From contig BPGK01000001.1 of NCBI GenBank assembly GCA_026002995.1, positions 620,001-684,000 on the forward strand: 64,000 nucleotides of DNA, given 5' to 3'. A program made the translations under genes and the position numbers. Source of the stretch: Gaiellaceae bacterium. Lineage in GTDB: Bacteria; Actinomycetota; Thermoleophilia; Gaiellales; Gaiellaceae. The notes under the pieces were generated by a model. It worked only from the letters and a program-made list of their open reading frames with translations, did no database searches and was not told the origin of the DNA. Numbering within the stretch: position 1 is the stretch's first letter; every line of letters begins with the position of its first letter. Shown here in pieces: positions 39,660-48,471 of the stretch.

Positions 39660-40689
39660 CCGGCGCTCGGATCTGCTCCATGACTTCTTCGAGCTCTGCC
39701 GCCGCGAGCTCTCGGGCGAGCACGGCGCCGCCGCCCGCGCCTACCTCGAGCGGCGCGGTTTCCCCGAGGAGGCGATCGCAGCGTCCGGTCTCGGTGTCGT
39801 CCCGCCCTCGGCGGAGACGAGCCGGCTCCTCGAGAGCAAGGGCTATCGACCGAAGGAGATCGCAAGTGCGAGCGTCCTCGCGGACTCGCGCTGGCCGGGC
39901 AGGCTCTGCGGCGCATGGCGGACCGAGCATGGCCGGATCGGAACGCTCTGGGCACGTTCGCTGGACGACGACATGGCACCCAATGCTCGTTACCTCTACC
40001 TCCGCGGTGCTAGCCGCACCAACCTGCCGCCCTACGGCCTCCATGACGTGCTCGCCGAGACGAGCGCCGCGAGGCATGAGCTCATCCTCGTGGAGGGCTT
40101 CCTGGACCTGCATCAGCTTCGCGCACAGGCAGTCGTGAACGTCGCTGCCCTCGGCGGCACGTCCATCAGACCGCGGATGTTCGAGCGGCTCCATCGCCTG
40201 GGCGTCGAAACCGTCACCCTGTGCCTCGACAACGACGACGCCGGCCGCGCGGCCGCCGCGCGAGCCGTCGAGCATTCGGCGCGGGCCAACAGCAGTCCTC
40301 AGGTATTTGTCGTCGACCCCAAGCGCCTCTCACCCTCGAAGGATCCGGACGACTTCGTCCGCGCGCGAGGCTCGGAGGCCTGGCGTGAGCTGATCGCGAG
40401 CCGAGATTGCGGAATCGCGTGGCGAGCTCAGGAACTCGTCATCGAGGTCGCGCCCGAGTCTCCGGCGGCGGAGCGCCGGACCGCACTCGCACGAGCAGGC
40501 CGGTGGCTCGGCACGTTGCCGCCCCGGCTGGCGCTCGAGCAGGAGGAGGCGGTTCGTCTGATTGCCGAGGAGTGCGGATACTCGGCCGAAGCCGTCGCTC
40601 GGTCGTTTCGGGCACGCTTCTGGCGACCGCCGGAGAGCAGCCTACGGCCGCCGCGACTTCGCATCGAGGCACACGTGCTGGAACGGTGA
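39364..40689 (+). CDS. DnaG-like primase/Toprim protein of the element
   Basis: A 441-residue protein. The N-terminal 100 residues (AFPEFGWRRDAHGWVATN, PMLWTAYVNGG) form a domain seen in actinobacterial plasmid primases. Next comes a DnaG core (LLHDFFELCRRELSGEHG, YLERRGFPEEAIAASGLGV) and a Toprim with ELILVEGFLDLHQL and LCLDNDDAGRAAA. It probably primes replication of the element. The start lies within the long ParB frame; its stop overlaps the next gene (GTGA). Confidence 0.8.
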   Translation: MHRLDRAFPEFGWRRDAHGWVATNEEHTHSRLGVRAERVVAHGPAPRGFLVHGGEPMLWTAYVNGGAVPRGVGFVRVVREIAERAGVDTAPLDRPQPRDRRSDLLHDFFELCRRELSGEHGAAARAYLERRGFPEEAIAASGLGVVPPSAETSRLLESKGYRPKEIASASVLADSRWPGRLCGAWRTEHGRIGTLWARSLDDDMAPNARYLYLRGASRTNLPPYGLHDVLAETSAARHELILVEGFLDLHQLRAQAVVNVAALGGTSIRPRMFERLHRLGVETVTLCLDNDDAGRAAAARAVEHSARANSSPQVFVVDPKRLSPSKDPDDFVRARGSEAWRELIASRDCGIAWRAQELVIEVAPESPAAERRTALARAGRWLGTLPPRLALEQEEAVRLIAEECGYSAEAVARSFRARFWRPPESSLRPPRLRIEAHVLER

Positions 40690-40943
40690 GCGAGGAGTTC
40701 TTGATCTCACCCGAACCGATCAGGGCGAATGGACGAGGGCCCGAAGCGAGGCCGGTGCCGATCGAGCCCTGGATTGGTGCGGACGACGTGGCGCTTGTTC
40801 TTGGCGTCTCGACCGACTGGGTCTACGAGAAGGCCGTGTCCGGCCACATGCCGTCGTACAAGTTCGGTGGCCATCGTCGCTTCCGCGTGAGTGAGGTGGA
40901 GGTTTGGGCGTCCTTGCACGCAACTGGTAACAGGGCGGCATGA
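40686..40943 (+). CDS. helix-turn-helix excisionase-like protein
   Basis: An 85-residue protein with a MerR/excisionase-type HTH (WIGADDVALVLGVSTDWVYE, PSYKFGGHRRFRVSEVEVW). The GTG overlaps the primase stop by 4 bp. Directly before an integrase gene, this is the usual place of a recombination directionality factor. Confidence 0.8.
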   Translation: MSEEFLISPEPIRANGRGPEARPVPIEPWIGADDVALVLGVSTDWVYEKAVSGHMPSYKFGGHRRFRVSEVEVWASLHATGNRAA

Positions 40944-40974
40944 CGCGACAGTCTCGAACGGCAGCGTTGCGCTG

Positions 40975-42102
40975 ATGGCGTACGTTCGGAGACGCTCGAC
41001 ATCTGCCGGTCCGCGCTTCGACGTCTGCTGGAGGGAGAGCGGCCGCCATCGCTCGCGCACGTTCACATTCAGAAAGGACGCTGATCGATTCCGTACCGAG
41101 GTCGAGCGCAGAGCCCAGCTCGGCGCGCTCTTCGAGGCGCCGCCGGTGACGCTCAAGGAGTGGTGGGACGGGTACCTGAGCCGATGGTCGGTCGGGAAGT
41201 CCGAGGGCACCCTCAGGCGCAGGCAGGAGGTATGGAGGGCGCTCGACACGCTTCATGAACGCCCGCTTCGCGACGTGACGCGCGCCGAAGCCGAGGACGC
41301 GATCATCGCCGTCGCTCGCCGGGCGCCGCGTCAGGCCCAACTTGCGCTTGCTCTGCTGAAGGCGATGCTGCGGGACGCGCAGCAGCGCGGTCACCGCGTT
41401 GACCCCGCCGTACTGGCGCTCGTGCCGCCTTCGTATGACGAGCGGGAACCTGTCTACCTCACGCTCGAGCAGCTCGAGGCGTTGGCGTCCTGTTCATCGG
41501 AGCCGAGGCTTGTGCTCTTCGCAGGCCTCTCCGGTCTCCGTCAGGGCGAGTGCTTCGCGCTCCGCGACCACGACGTGAATCTCGTCGAGTGTTTCGTGGA
41601 TGTCTCACGCGGCGCGTATCAAGGTCGGCCGACGCGGACGAAGAGCCGAAAGCGACGCCGCGTCTATCTCTGTTCGGAGGCCGTCCAAGTCCTGCGCGAG
41701 CAACTTCTCGCACGTCCACCCGGCGCCTCGCTTGTGTTTCCAGCTCCCGAAGGCGGAATGTGGCGCAACGAGGCCTTTATGGCACGCGTCTTCCGTAAGG
41801 CGGCCATCCGCGCTCGGCTTGGAGGACGGGGCGAGAACGGCCGTTACAGGGGCGTGACCTTTCACGACCTGCGGCACACCTTCGCGTCACTCATGATCGC
41901 CGCCGGCGCCAACCCGCTTCAGATTGCCGAGGCGCTTGGGCACACGGATCGCAACGGGCAGCCCGACGCGACGTTGGTCTGGCGCCGGTACGGACATCTC
42001 TATCCCGGGAGCTCGAAGCAGGCTGCTGCAGCTTTGGGCCGGTATCTGAGCCTCGAGCGAAAGCGCGTGCGGGATGTGGGCGGGATAGAGGAGAGCGGCT
42101 AG
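40975..42102 (+). CDS. tyrosine-family site-specific integrase
   Basis: A 375-residue integrase. The N-terminal part has an AP2-like arm-binding region (FDVCWRESGRHRSRTFTF) and a core-binding domain (VTLKEWWDGYLSRW). The catalytic domain shows Arg in LSGLRQGECFAL, HDLRHTFAS with His and Arg, LGHTD and the Tyr near RRYGHLYPG. It recombines att sites, here most likely in the adjacent tRNA-Ala. ATG at 40975 gives the normal family length. Confidence 0.9.
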   Translation: MAYVRRRSTSAGPRFDVCWRESGRHRSRTFTFRKDADRFRTEVERRAQLGALFEAPPVTLKEWWDGYLSRWSVGKSEGTLRRRQEVWRALDTLHERPLRDVTRAEAEDAIIAVARRAPRQAQLALALLKAMLRDAQQRGHRVDPAVLALVPPSYDEREPVYLTLEQLEALASCSSEPRLVLFAGLSGLRQGECFALRDHDVNLVECFVDVSRGAYQGRPTRTKSRKRRRVYLCSEAVQVLREQLLARPPGASLVFPAPEGGMWRNEAFMARVFRKAAIRARLGGRGENGRYRGVTFHDLRHTFASLMIAAGANPLQIAEALGHTDRNGQPDATLVWRRYGHLYPGSSKQAAAALGRYLSLERKRVRDVGGIEESG

Positions 42103-42137
42103 TCTCAGAACTCACGGAAGTGCCTGCAAATCGGCTA

Positions 42138-42210
42138 TGGAGCGTACCGGGATCGAACCGGTGACCTCCGGCTTGCAAAGCCGGCGCTCTCCCAGCTGAG
42201 CTAACGCCCC
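42138..42210 (-). tRNA. tRNA-Ala (anticodon TGC)
   Basis: A 73-nt cloverleaf: acceptor GGGGCGT with ACGCTCC (one G-U), D-arm TTAGCTCAGCTGGGAGAGC, anticodon stem CCGGC/GCCGG with loop TTTGCAA, T-arm CCGGTTCGATCCCGG and discriminator A. CCA is not encoded. The 3' end faces the integrase gene, which makes it the likely attachment site. Confidence 0.95.
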
Positions 42211-42253
42211 GCGCAGCCCAGTGTAGTCGGCTCTTCCTCGACCGCGGGGGAGA

Positions 42254-43427
42254 CTAGAGGCCGACGTAGTTCTCCGCGAGCGACTGTCGCTGCGGCCTCG
42301 GAGCTCGTCACGTACCGGAGTTGCGCGAGCTGGAGCCGGAGGTCGAACGGCTCCTGATTCTCGGGACGATGGAGCATCTGGGTCATCCACCAGGAGAAGT
42401 GCTCGGCGCGCCACACGCGGCGGAGGCAGCGGTCGGAGTAGGAGTCGATTCCGCTCGTTCGGCCGGAGCCCAGGAAGTCGACGAGCGACTCTGCGAGCAG
42501 CCGTACGTCGTGGAGGGCGAGGTTCAAGCCCTTGGCGCCCGTTGGCGGGACGATGTGTGCGGCGTCTCCGGCGAGGAAGAGCATCCCGTAGCGCATCGGC
42601 TCGCAGACGTAGCTGCGCATCCCGGTCACGCCCTTCTCGAGGATCGGGCCCTCGCGTAGCGTCCAGCCCGGGAGCGCGAGGCGAAGCTGGAGCTCCTCCC
42701 AGATACGCTCGTCGGGCCAGCGCGCGAGGTCTTCGTCGGGACGGCACTGGAGGTAGAGGCGGCTCAGGGTCGGAGAGCGGAGGCTGAGGAGCGCGAAGCC
42801 GCGCTCGTGGTGGGCGTACACGAGCTCGTCGTTCGAGGGGGCGACGGCGGCGAGGATCCCGAGCCAGCCGTACGGGTACTCGCGCGAAAACTCGGACAGG
42901 AAGCCTGGGGGAATGCTCGCTCGCGAGATGCCGTGGAATCCGTCGCAACCGGCGACCACGTCACAGACGAGCTCGAGCTCCTCTCCTCCGTGGCGGTAGC
43001 GAATGGCGGGGCGCTCTCGGTCGAGGCCGTGGAGGGAGACGTCCGACACTTCGAAGCGAAGTGGCGCACCCGAGTCGAGCCGCAGGCGGATGAGGTCCTT
43101 GACGATCTCCGTCTGGCCGTAGATGACGATCGTCTTGCCGCCGGTGAGGTCGCTCAGGGGGATACGGTGACGCTCGCCTGCGAACTGGAGCTCGATCCCC
43201 CGATGGACGAGGCCCTCGCGGCGAAGTCGCTCGCCCGCTCCCACCTCCTCGAGGAGGCCGACGACCCCGTGCTCGACCACTCCAGCGCGAATGCGAGCCT
43301 CGACGTAGGCCCGGCTGCGAAGCTCGAGGATCATGGTGTCGATCCCCTCGCGCTGGAGGAGGTGGCCGAGGAGGAGCCCCGCCGGACCCGCGCCGACGAT
43401 CCCGACCTGCGTGCGCTCGCTCCTCAC
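42254..43427 (-). CDS. pobA: 4-hydroxybenzoate 3-monooxygenase, C-terminus shifted
   Basis: An FAD monooxygenase of about 390 residues: GIVGAGPAGLLLGHLLQREG (FAD), VVAGCDGFHGISR (DG motif) and LAGDAAHIVPPTGAKGLNLA. It hydroxylates 4-hydroxybenzoate to protocatechuate with NAD(P)H. The uninterrupted frame misses the family's usual end and runs into the tRNA to 42201; a one-base shift near 42280-42290 instead gives the canonical SLAENYVGL with stop at 42254. That end is adopted here. GTG at 43427 overlaps the pcaC stop. Confidence 0.85.
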
Positions 43428-43807
43428 AGCGCCCCTTCCTCTCGCAGCACCCGCTCGGCGATCGCGAAGGCGCCGTTCGCGGCGGGGACGCCGCAGTAGA
43501 CCGCGCATTGGAGAAGCACCTCCTTGATCTCGTCCGGCCTGAGCCCGGTGCGGAGCGAGGCGCGGAGGTGGAGCTCGAGCTCGTGCTCCCGGCCGGTCGC
43601 GACGAGCGCGGCGATCGTGATCGCGCTCCGTGTTCGCCGATCGAGGCCGGGGCGTGACCAGATCTCTCCCCACGCGTAGCGGGTGATGAGGTCCTGGAAG
43701 TCGGCCGTGAAGGCCGTCGTCGAGGCGAGCGCCCGATCGACGTGCGCGTCGCCCAGCACCTCACGGCGTGTCTCCATTCCCTTGTCCTGTAGCCGGTCGT
43801 CGGTCAC
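43424..43807 (-). CDS. pcaC: 4-carboxymuconolactone decarboxylase
   Basis: A 127-residue protein of the CMD family: VLGDAHVDRALASTTAFTADF, YAWGEIWSRPGLDRRTRSAI and ECAVYCG-like LLQCAVYCGVPAANGAF with the conserved His in GREHELELHLRA. It converts 4-carboxymuconolactone to 3-oxoadipate enol-lactone. Start and stop overlap pcaD and pobA by 4 bp each. Confidence 0.92.
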   Translation of the reverse strand: MTDDRLQDKGMETRREVLGDAHVDRALASTTAFTADFQDLITRYAWGEIWSRPGLDRRTRSAITIAALVATGREHELELHLRASLRTGLRPDEIKEVLLQCAVYCGVPAANGAFAIAERVLREEGAL

Positions 43808-44577
43808 GTCGGGATCCCCACCTCGAGGTGCTCGAGCACGGCGTGGGTGAACGAGTCGGCTCGCTCGACGTTCGCGAGGTGTGCGGCCCGCTCGAGCACG
43901 TGCAGGCGCGCCCCGGGGATGCGCTCGGCGAGGAGCTCGGCGTGGGCGGGAGGCGTGGCGGGGTCGTCGGCCCCGGCGACGACGAGCGTCGGGGGTGTGA
44001 GCTCATGCAGGCGATCACGCACGTCCCAGGCGGCGATCGCCTCGCACGCGCGGGCGTACCCCTCGGGCGACGTCGAGACGAGCAGCGCGCGGGCGCGCGC
44101 GACCTCGTGCGGGTTCTCGCGCGCGAACGTCGGGGTGAACCACCGCTCGAGGACGGCGTCGGCAACTGCCTCCATCCCCGCGGCGCGGACGACTCGTGCG
44201 CGCTCGAGCCACGCATCCGGTGGAGGGAGATGGGCGGAGGTGCAGGCGAGGACGAGGCGCTCGACCCGCTCGGGCGCGTCGAGCGCGAGCGCCACGGCGA
44301 CCATGCCTCCGAGCGAGAGGCCGCAGATCGACACGCGCCCGAGCTCGAGCTCGTCGAGGAGCGCGCGCAGGGGACGCGCGAGCGCCTCCACGGTCGTCGG
44401 CACCTCGGGGAGAGCCGAGTCACCGTGCCCGGGATGGTCGTAGACGAGGACGCGGACGTGCCGCTCGAGCACGCGACGCTGCGGTCTCCACAGCTCCCGG
44501 GTCGTGCCGAGCGAGCTCGAGAGCACGAGCACCGGGGCGTCCCCGGGCCCTCGCAGGTCGAAGCCGAGCGTCCTCAT
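43804..44577 (-). CDS. pcaD: 3-oxoadipate enol-lactonase
   Basis: A 257-residue alpha/beta hydrolase. The nucleophile elbow is CGLSLGGMVAV; the acid lies in VAGADDPATPP and the His in ERAAHLANVE. LSSSLGTTRELW and VYDHPGHGDS fit PcaD closely. It opens the enol-lactone to 3-oxoadipate. ATG at 44577 overlaps the pcaB stop (ATGA). Confidence 0.92.
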   Translation of the reverse strand: MRTLGFDLRGPGDAPVLVLSSSLGTTRELWRPQRRVLERHVRVLVYDHPGHGDSALPEVPTTVEALARPLRALLDELELGRVSICGLSLGGMVAVALALDAPERVERLVLACTSAHLPPPDAWLERARVVRAAGMEAVADAVLERWFTPTFARENPHEVARARALLVSTSPEGYARACEAIAAWDVRDRLHELTPPTLVVAGADDPATPPAHAELLAERIPGARLHVLERAAHLANVERADSFTHAVLEHLEVGIPT

Positions 44578-45878
44578 CTCCGCCGCTCGTACGCCGAGAG
44601 GGCACGGTCCACGAGAGCTTCGGCGGCCTGCAGGTAGCTCCCCGCATCGAGGAGCTCGTCGAGGTCGCTCTCGGAGAGGGCGAGCTCCGGGTCGGCGAGG
44701 AGCGCAGAGCGGAACGAGGGAGCTCGTGCGGCCTCGGCCACCGCCGCGTGCGCCCGTGCGCGACCGAGTCGCGGCGCGAGCGCGAGCACCACCCGCTCGG
44801 CGAGGAGGAGGCCTTCGCTCGCGTCGAGGTTCGCGCGCATCCGCTCTGGGTCGACGCTGAGTCCGTGCACCGCCTCCGCTGCCGAGGCGACTGCGCCGCC
44901 GGTGAAGGCGAGGGCGCCCGAGAGCGCCTCCCACTCCGCCTGCCAGGCGCCGGGGGAGCGCTCGTGTTCGTGCGGCTCGGCGCCAGCGAACGCTGCTGCG
45001 TGCGCCTGCGCGAGGCGAGCGCAGGCGAGGGCGAGCGTCGAGCGAACCGGGTTGCGCTTGTGGGGCATCGTCGAGGAGCCTCCGGGCGCTCCCTCGCTCA
45101 CCTCGCCGACCTCGCGTTGGGCGAGGAGGACGACGTCGCGGGCCACCTTGGCCGCGGCGGCTGCGGCTCCGACGAGGCCAGCGGAGAGCTGGACGAGGAG
45201 CTGGCGGTTCGTGTGCCAGGGGAGGACGGGCTCGCGCAAGCCGAGCTCGAGGGCGTACCGGCGCGCGACCTCGAGCGCGTGCTCGCCGAGGGCTGCGAGG
45301 GTGCCGGCGGCGCCTCCGAGTTGCGCCGCGAGTCGCTCGGTTCGAACGCGCTCGAGCTCCTCGCGGGCCTCGAGCGTAGCGACGAGCCAACCCGCGGCTT
45401 TCAGCCCGAAGGTCGTGGGCACCGCCGGCTGTAGGAGCGTGCGTCCGACCATCGGGGTCGAGCGGTGGGACCGCGCGAGCGCCGCGCAACCGGCGGCGAG
45501 ACGATCGAGCTCGCCGATGACGAGCGCTAGCGCGGTGCGGGCGACGAGCACGGCAGCGGTGTCGACGACGTCCTGGCTCGTCGCTCCGAGGTGGACGGAG
45601 TCGGCTGCCTCGCCGCCCACGGCCTCGCGGAGCGCGCGGACGAGCGGCTCCGCCGGGTTCCCGACGGCGCGGCCCTCCTCGACGATCCGCTCGAGGTCGA
45701 AGCGCTCGACGCGACAGGCGGCTGCGATCCGCTCCGCCTCGTCCTCGGGCACGAGGCCAACGGCTGCCGCAGCCTTCGCGAGCGCGGCCTCCGCGTCCAG
45801 CATCCTTTGCACCCATGCCCGCTCGGAGACGGCCTCGCGCAGCTCCTCGGGCACGAACAGGGCGGCGAAGGGGGTCAC
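44574..45878 (-). CDS. pcaB: 3-carboxy-cis,cis-muconate cycloisomerase
   Basis: A 434-residue member of the fumarase/aspartase superfamily. The signature loop is GGSSTMPHKRNPV; SVHLGATSQDVVDTA and STPMVGRTLLQPAVPTTFG are further conserved blocks. It lactonises 3-carboxymuconate to 4-carboxymuconolactone. GTG at 45878 overlaps the pcaG stop (GTGA), giving the usual family length. Confidence 0.93.
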   Translation of the reverse strand: MTPFAALFVPEELREAVSERAWVQRMLDAEAALAKAAAAVGLVPEDEAERIAAACRVERFDLERIVEEGRAVGNPAEPLVRALREAVGGEAADSVHLGATSQDVVDTAAVLVARTALALVIGELDRLAAGCAALARSHRSTPMVGRTLLQPAVPTTFGLKAAGWLVATLEAREELERVRTERLAAQLGGAAGTLAALGEHALEVARRYALELGLREPVLPWHTNRQLLVQLSAGLVGAAAAAAKVARDVVLLAQREVGEVSEGAPGGSSTMPHKRNPVRSTLALACARLAQAHAAAFAGAEPHEHERSPGAWQAEWEALSGALAFTGGAVASAAEAVHGLSVDPERMRANLDASEGLLLAERVVLALAPRLGRARAHAAVAEAARAPSFRSALLADPELALSESDLDELLDAGSYLQAAEALVDRALSAYERRR

Positions 45879-46444
45879 AGCGCGAAGAAGACCGTCTGTC
45901 GGGGACCCTGGAGGACGATGTCGAAGCGAAGGTCGCGGCCTTCCGGGCGAGCGACGAGCGTCGCGCGCTCCGTCTCCGTGAGAGCCGAGAGCACGGGATC
46001 CTCGGCGTTCGTCGCCTCCTCGTCCGGGAAGTAGATCCGCGTTGCCAAGCGCTTGAGCAGCCCGCGGGCGAACACCGAGACGAGCAGGTGTGGCGCCTGC
46101 AGGCGCCCGTCGACCCACGGGACACGGCCCGGCTTGATGGTGAGGAAGCTGAAGCGTCCACCCTCGGCCGTCTCCGAGCGACCGAAACCCGAGAAGCCCT
46201 CCTCGAGGGGAAGCTCCGTTCGCTCGTCGGCGGGGTGGGCGTAGCGTCCGGAGGCGTTCGCCTGCCAGATCTCCACGAGGCCATCGGGGACGGGATCACC
46301 TGCTCCATCGAGGAGGAAGCCGTGGATGCGGATCGCTCGCGGGTCGTCTGCGCGCACGAGTTTTGCGCCGATCGGCCCGCCGACGAGGCCGATGCGCAGG
46401 TACGGCCCGACCGTCTGCGAGGGCGTGAGCGGGAGCTCACTCAT
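45875..46444 (-). CDS. pcaG: protocatechuate 3,4-dioxygenase alpha subunit
   Basis: A 189-residue intradiol-dioxygenase fold: [37 protein letters not shown] and FSGFGRSETAEGGRFSFLTI, then VDGRLQAPHLLVSVFARGLL. The alpha subunit shapes the active site but lacks the iron ligands carried by the beta chain. It overlaps pcaH by 8 bp. Confidence 0.93.
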   Translation of the reverse strand: MSELPLTPSQTVGPYLRIGLVGGPIGAKLVRADDPRAIRIHGFLLDGAGDPVPDGLVEIWQANASGRYAHPADERTELPLEEGFSGFGRSETAEGGRFSFLTIKPGRVPWVDGRLQAPHLLVSVFARGLLKRLATRIYFPDEEATNAEDPVLSALTETERATLVARPEGRDLRFDIVLQGPRQTVFFAL

Positions 46445-47165
46445 CGTGGGCGTCCTCCAGGGGCGTCGCCTCCCGGCCGCCGAGGACGATGTCGAAGCGA
46501 AAGCCGAGCGCCCAGTGGTCTTCGGTCAGGTCGAGCTCGAAGGTCGACACGAGCCGCTCCCGCGCGCGGGGATCGCGCACCGCGTTGAAGATCGGATCGT
46601 GGGGGAGGAGCGGATCGCCCGGGAAGTACATCTGGGTCACGAGGCGCTCGGTGAAGGCGCGGCCGAAGAGCGAGAAGTGGATGTGTCTGGGGCGCCAGGC
46701 GTTCGGATGGTTGCGCCAGGGGTAGGCGCCGGGGAGGATGGTGACGAAGCGGTAGCGACCCTCGTCGTCGGTGAGGCAGCGGCCGGCGCCCGAGAAGGCA
46801 GGGTCGAGCGGAGCGTCCCAGGTGTCGACGTCGTGGCGGTAGCGTCCGGCCGCGTTCGCCTGCCAGATCTCGACGAGCTGACCACGGAGCGGCTTCCCGT
46901 CGGAGCCGAGTACTCGTCCGGCGACGACGATTCGCTGACCGATCGGCTTGCCGGGGTGCTGGCGCGTGAGGTCGGCGTCCGTCTCCGCGAGCGCTCGCTC
47001 GCCGTACACGGGCCCCGTTCGCTCGGAGAGCGAGGAGGGCAGGAGGACGAGCGGCTCCTTCGGAGCGCGCAGGCGGGTGGCCACGTAGTCCGGCCAGTCG
47101 AGGGGCGGGTCGACCTTCGAGAGCGAAGCGTCGGCGATGCGGGTGAGGCCTGCGTCGGGGCTCAC
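46437..47165 (-). CDS. pcaH: protocatechuate 3,4-dioxygenase beta subunit
   Basis: A 242-residue intradiol dioxygenase. The Fe(III) ligands are visible: Tyr in AGRYRHDVD, Tyr in [10 protein letters not shown], and the two His in [11 protein letters not shown]. It cleaves protocatechuate between the hydroxyls to 3-carboxy-cis,cis-muconate. GTG at 47165 overlaps the pcaJ stop. Confidence 0.94.
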   Translation of the reverse strand: MSPDAGLTRIADASLSKVDPPLDWPDYVATRLRAPKEPLVLLPSSLSERTGPVYGERALAETDADLTRQHPGKPIGQRIVVAGRVLGSDGKPLRGQLVEIWQANAAGRYRHDVDTWDAPLDPAFSGAGRCLTDDEGRYRFVTILPGAYPWRNHPNAWRPRHIHFSLFGRAFTERLVTQMYFPGDPLLPHDPIFNAVRDPRARERLVSTFELDLTEDHWALGFRFDIVLGGREATPLEDAHDE

Positions 47166-47812
47166 TGGGTCTCCTCGAGGTCGACTGCGACGTTCGCTTC
47201 CGTCACCCGCAGGACGTCGTCCACGGTCGCTCCGCCCAAGAGCTCGGTGAGGACCAGCGTGCCCTCGCGCCGACGGAAGACGGCGAGCTCGGTGACGACG
47301 ACATCCGCTGTCCCGCGGGCGGTCAGAGGGTACGTGCACTCGGTGACGACCTTCGGGTCGCCGCTCGGGGTGGTCGCGGTCATGGTCACGATGACCCGCC
47401 GCGCGCCGACGACGAGGTCCATGGCGCCGCCCACGCCGAGGACGTCCCTCCCGGGGATGGCCCAGTTGGCGATGTCGCCGGCGATCGAGACCTGGAGCGC
47501 GCCGAGCACCGCGACATCGACGTGGCCGCCCCGGATCATCGCGAAGCTCTGGGCGCTGTCGAAGGCGGCGGCTCCGGGGAGCGCAGTCACGGGCTGCTTC
47601 GCCGCGTCGACGAGGTCGGGGTCGAGCGCGTCCTCGGACGGGCGGGGGCCGACGCCGAGCAGGCCGTTCTCGGTGTGGAGGAAGATCGTCGTCTCCTCTC
47701 CGAGCAGGGAGGGGATGAGGTTGGGGATGCCGATTCCGAGGTTGACGACCTCTCCGGGGCGGAGCTCCTTCGCTGCTCGGGCGGCGATGCGGATCTTGAC
47801 CTCGTCCGTCAT
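47162..47812 (-). CDS. pcaJ: 3-oxoadipate CoA-transferase beta subunit
   Basis: A 216-residue subunit B of the class I CoA-transferases: [16 protein letters not shown], the catalytic Glu in [12 protein letters not shown], and [17 protein letters not shown]. With PcaI it moves CoA from succinyl-CoA to 3-oxoadipate. ATG overlaps the pcaI stop (ATGA). A scoA/scoB (acetoacetate) role is formally possible but the pca context decides. Confidence 0.9.
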   Translation of the reverse strand: MTDEVKIRIAARAAKELRPGEVVNLGIGIPNLIPSLLGEETTIFLHTENGLLGVGPRPSEDALDPDLVDAAKQPVTALPGAAAFDSAQSFAMIRGGHVDVAVLGALQVSIAGDIANWAIPGRDVLGVGGAMDLVVGARRVIVTMTATTPSGDPKVVTECTYPLTARGTADVVVTELAVFRRREGTLVLTELLGGATVDDVLRVTEANVAVDLEETQ

Positions 47813-48471
47813 CGCGAGAGCACGAGCTCGTCGACGTACAGGTGAGGCGTGTGGATCGCCTCCGGCTCGAGCGCGCCGAGTGGGACGATCTCGCCCACCT
47901 CGGCGATCGTGATCCGCGCTGCCGTCGCCATGAGCGGGTTGAAGTTGCGGGCCGTCCCTCGGTACCAGAGGTTGCCGAGCTCGTCGGCGCGGGCGGCGTA
48001 GACGAGGGCGACGTCGGCATGGAGTGGCCGCTCGAGCACGTGCGGGACACCGTCGAAGACGCGCTCCTCCTTTCCCTCGGCGAGGAGCGTCCCCGCTCCC
48101 ACCGGGGTGTAGAAGCCTGCGATCCCGGCGCCGGCGGCGCGTATCGCCTCGGCGAACGTCCCCTGGGGGAGGAGCGTCGCCTCGAGCTCGCCGGCGTTGA
48201 CTGCCGCCACGGCCTCCGGATTCGAGGTGAAGTACGAGGAGATGCCGCGCGCGATTCGTCCCTGGCGCAGGAGCTTCCCGAGGCCGCGACCGGGCTCGCC
48301 GATGTTGTTCGAGACGATGGTGAGGTCGGTCGCGCGAGAGCTCTCGACGAGGGCGTCGATGAGCGTGAGCGGGGCGCCGACGAGACCGAAGCCGCCAACC
48401 ATGACCGTGTCACCGGAGCGGATCACCGCGACGGCCTCCTCGGGCGCGATCGGCGCGCGCACGCCTAGCAT
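47809..48471 (-). CDS. pcaI: 3-oxoadipate CoA-transferase alpha subunit
   Basis: A 220-residue subunit [40 protein letters not shown] and [23 protein letters not shown] at 48471 was chosen because AAAGGGCGG precedes it and the family starts here; the upstream in-frame extension is Arg-rich. It overlaps the epimerase stop by 7 bp. Confidence 0.9.
   Translation of the reverse strand: MLGVRAPIAPEEAVAVIRSGDTVMVGGFGLVGAPLTLIDALVESSRATDLTIVSNNIGEPGRGLGKLLRQGRIARGISSYFTSNPEAVAAVNAGELEATLLPQGTFAEAIRAAGAGIAGFYTPVGAGTLLAEGKEERVFDGVPHVLERPLHADVALVYAARADELGNLWYRGTARNFNPLMATAARITIAEVGEIVPLGALEPEAIHTPHLYVDELVLSR

Larger units (their letters stand above)
37158..42137 (+). mobile_element. integrative element next to tRNA-Ala
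   Basis: Seven rightward genes (HTH, hypothetical, DUF932, ParB-like, primase, HTH/excisionase, tyrosine integrase) end 35 bp from the 3' end of a tRNA-Ala gene, the classic site of integrase-mediated insertion. Genes 3 to 6 are packed with overlaps. There is no transfer or replication initiator gene visible. I could not find a second copy of the tRNA 3' end on the left, so the left boundary (between 36868 and 37158) is an estimate. Confidence 0.65.

Noticed and set aside
37158-42102. A phage-defence island in the integrative element
   Set aside because: DUF932, ParB-like and primase genes are replication or maintenance functions; no nuclease, toxin or CBASS/Thoeris-type gene is present.
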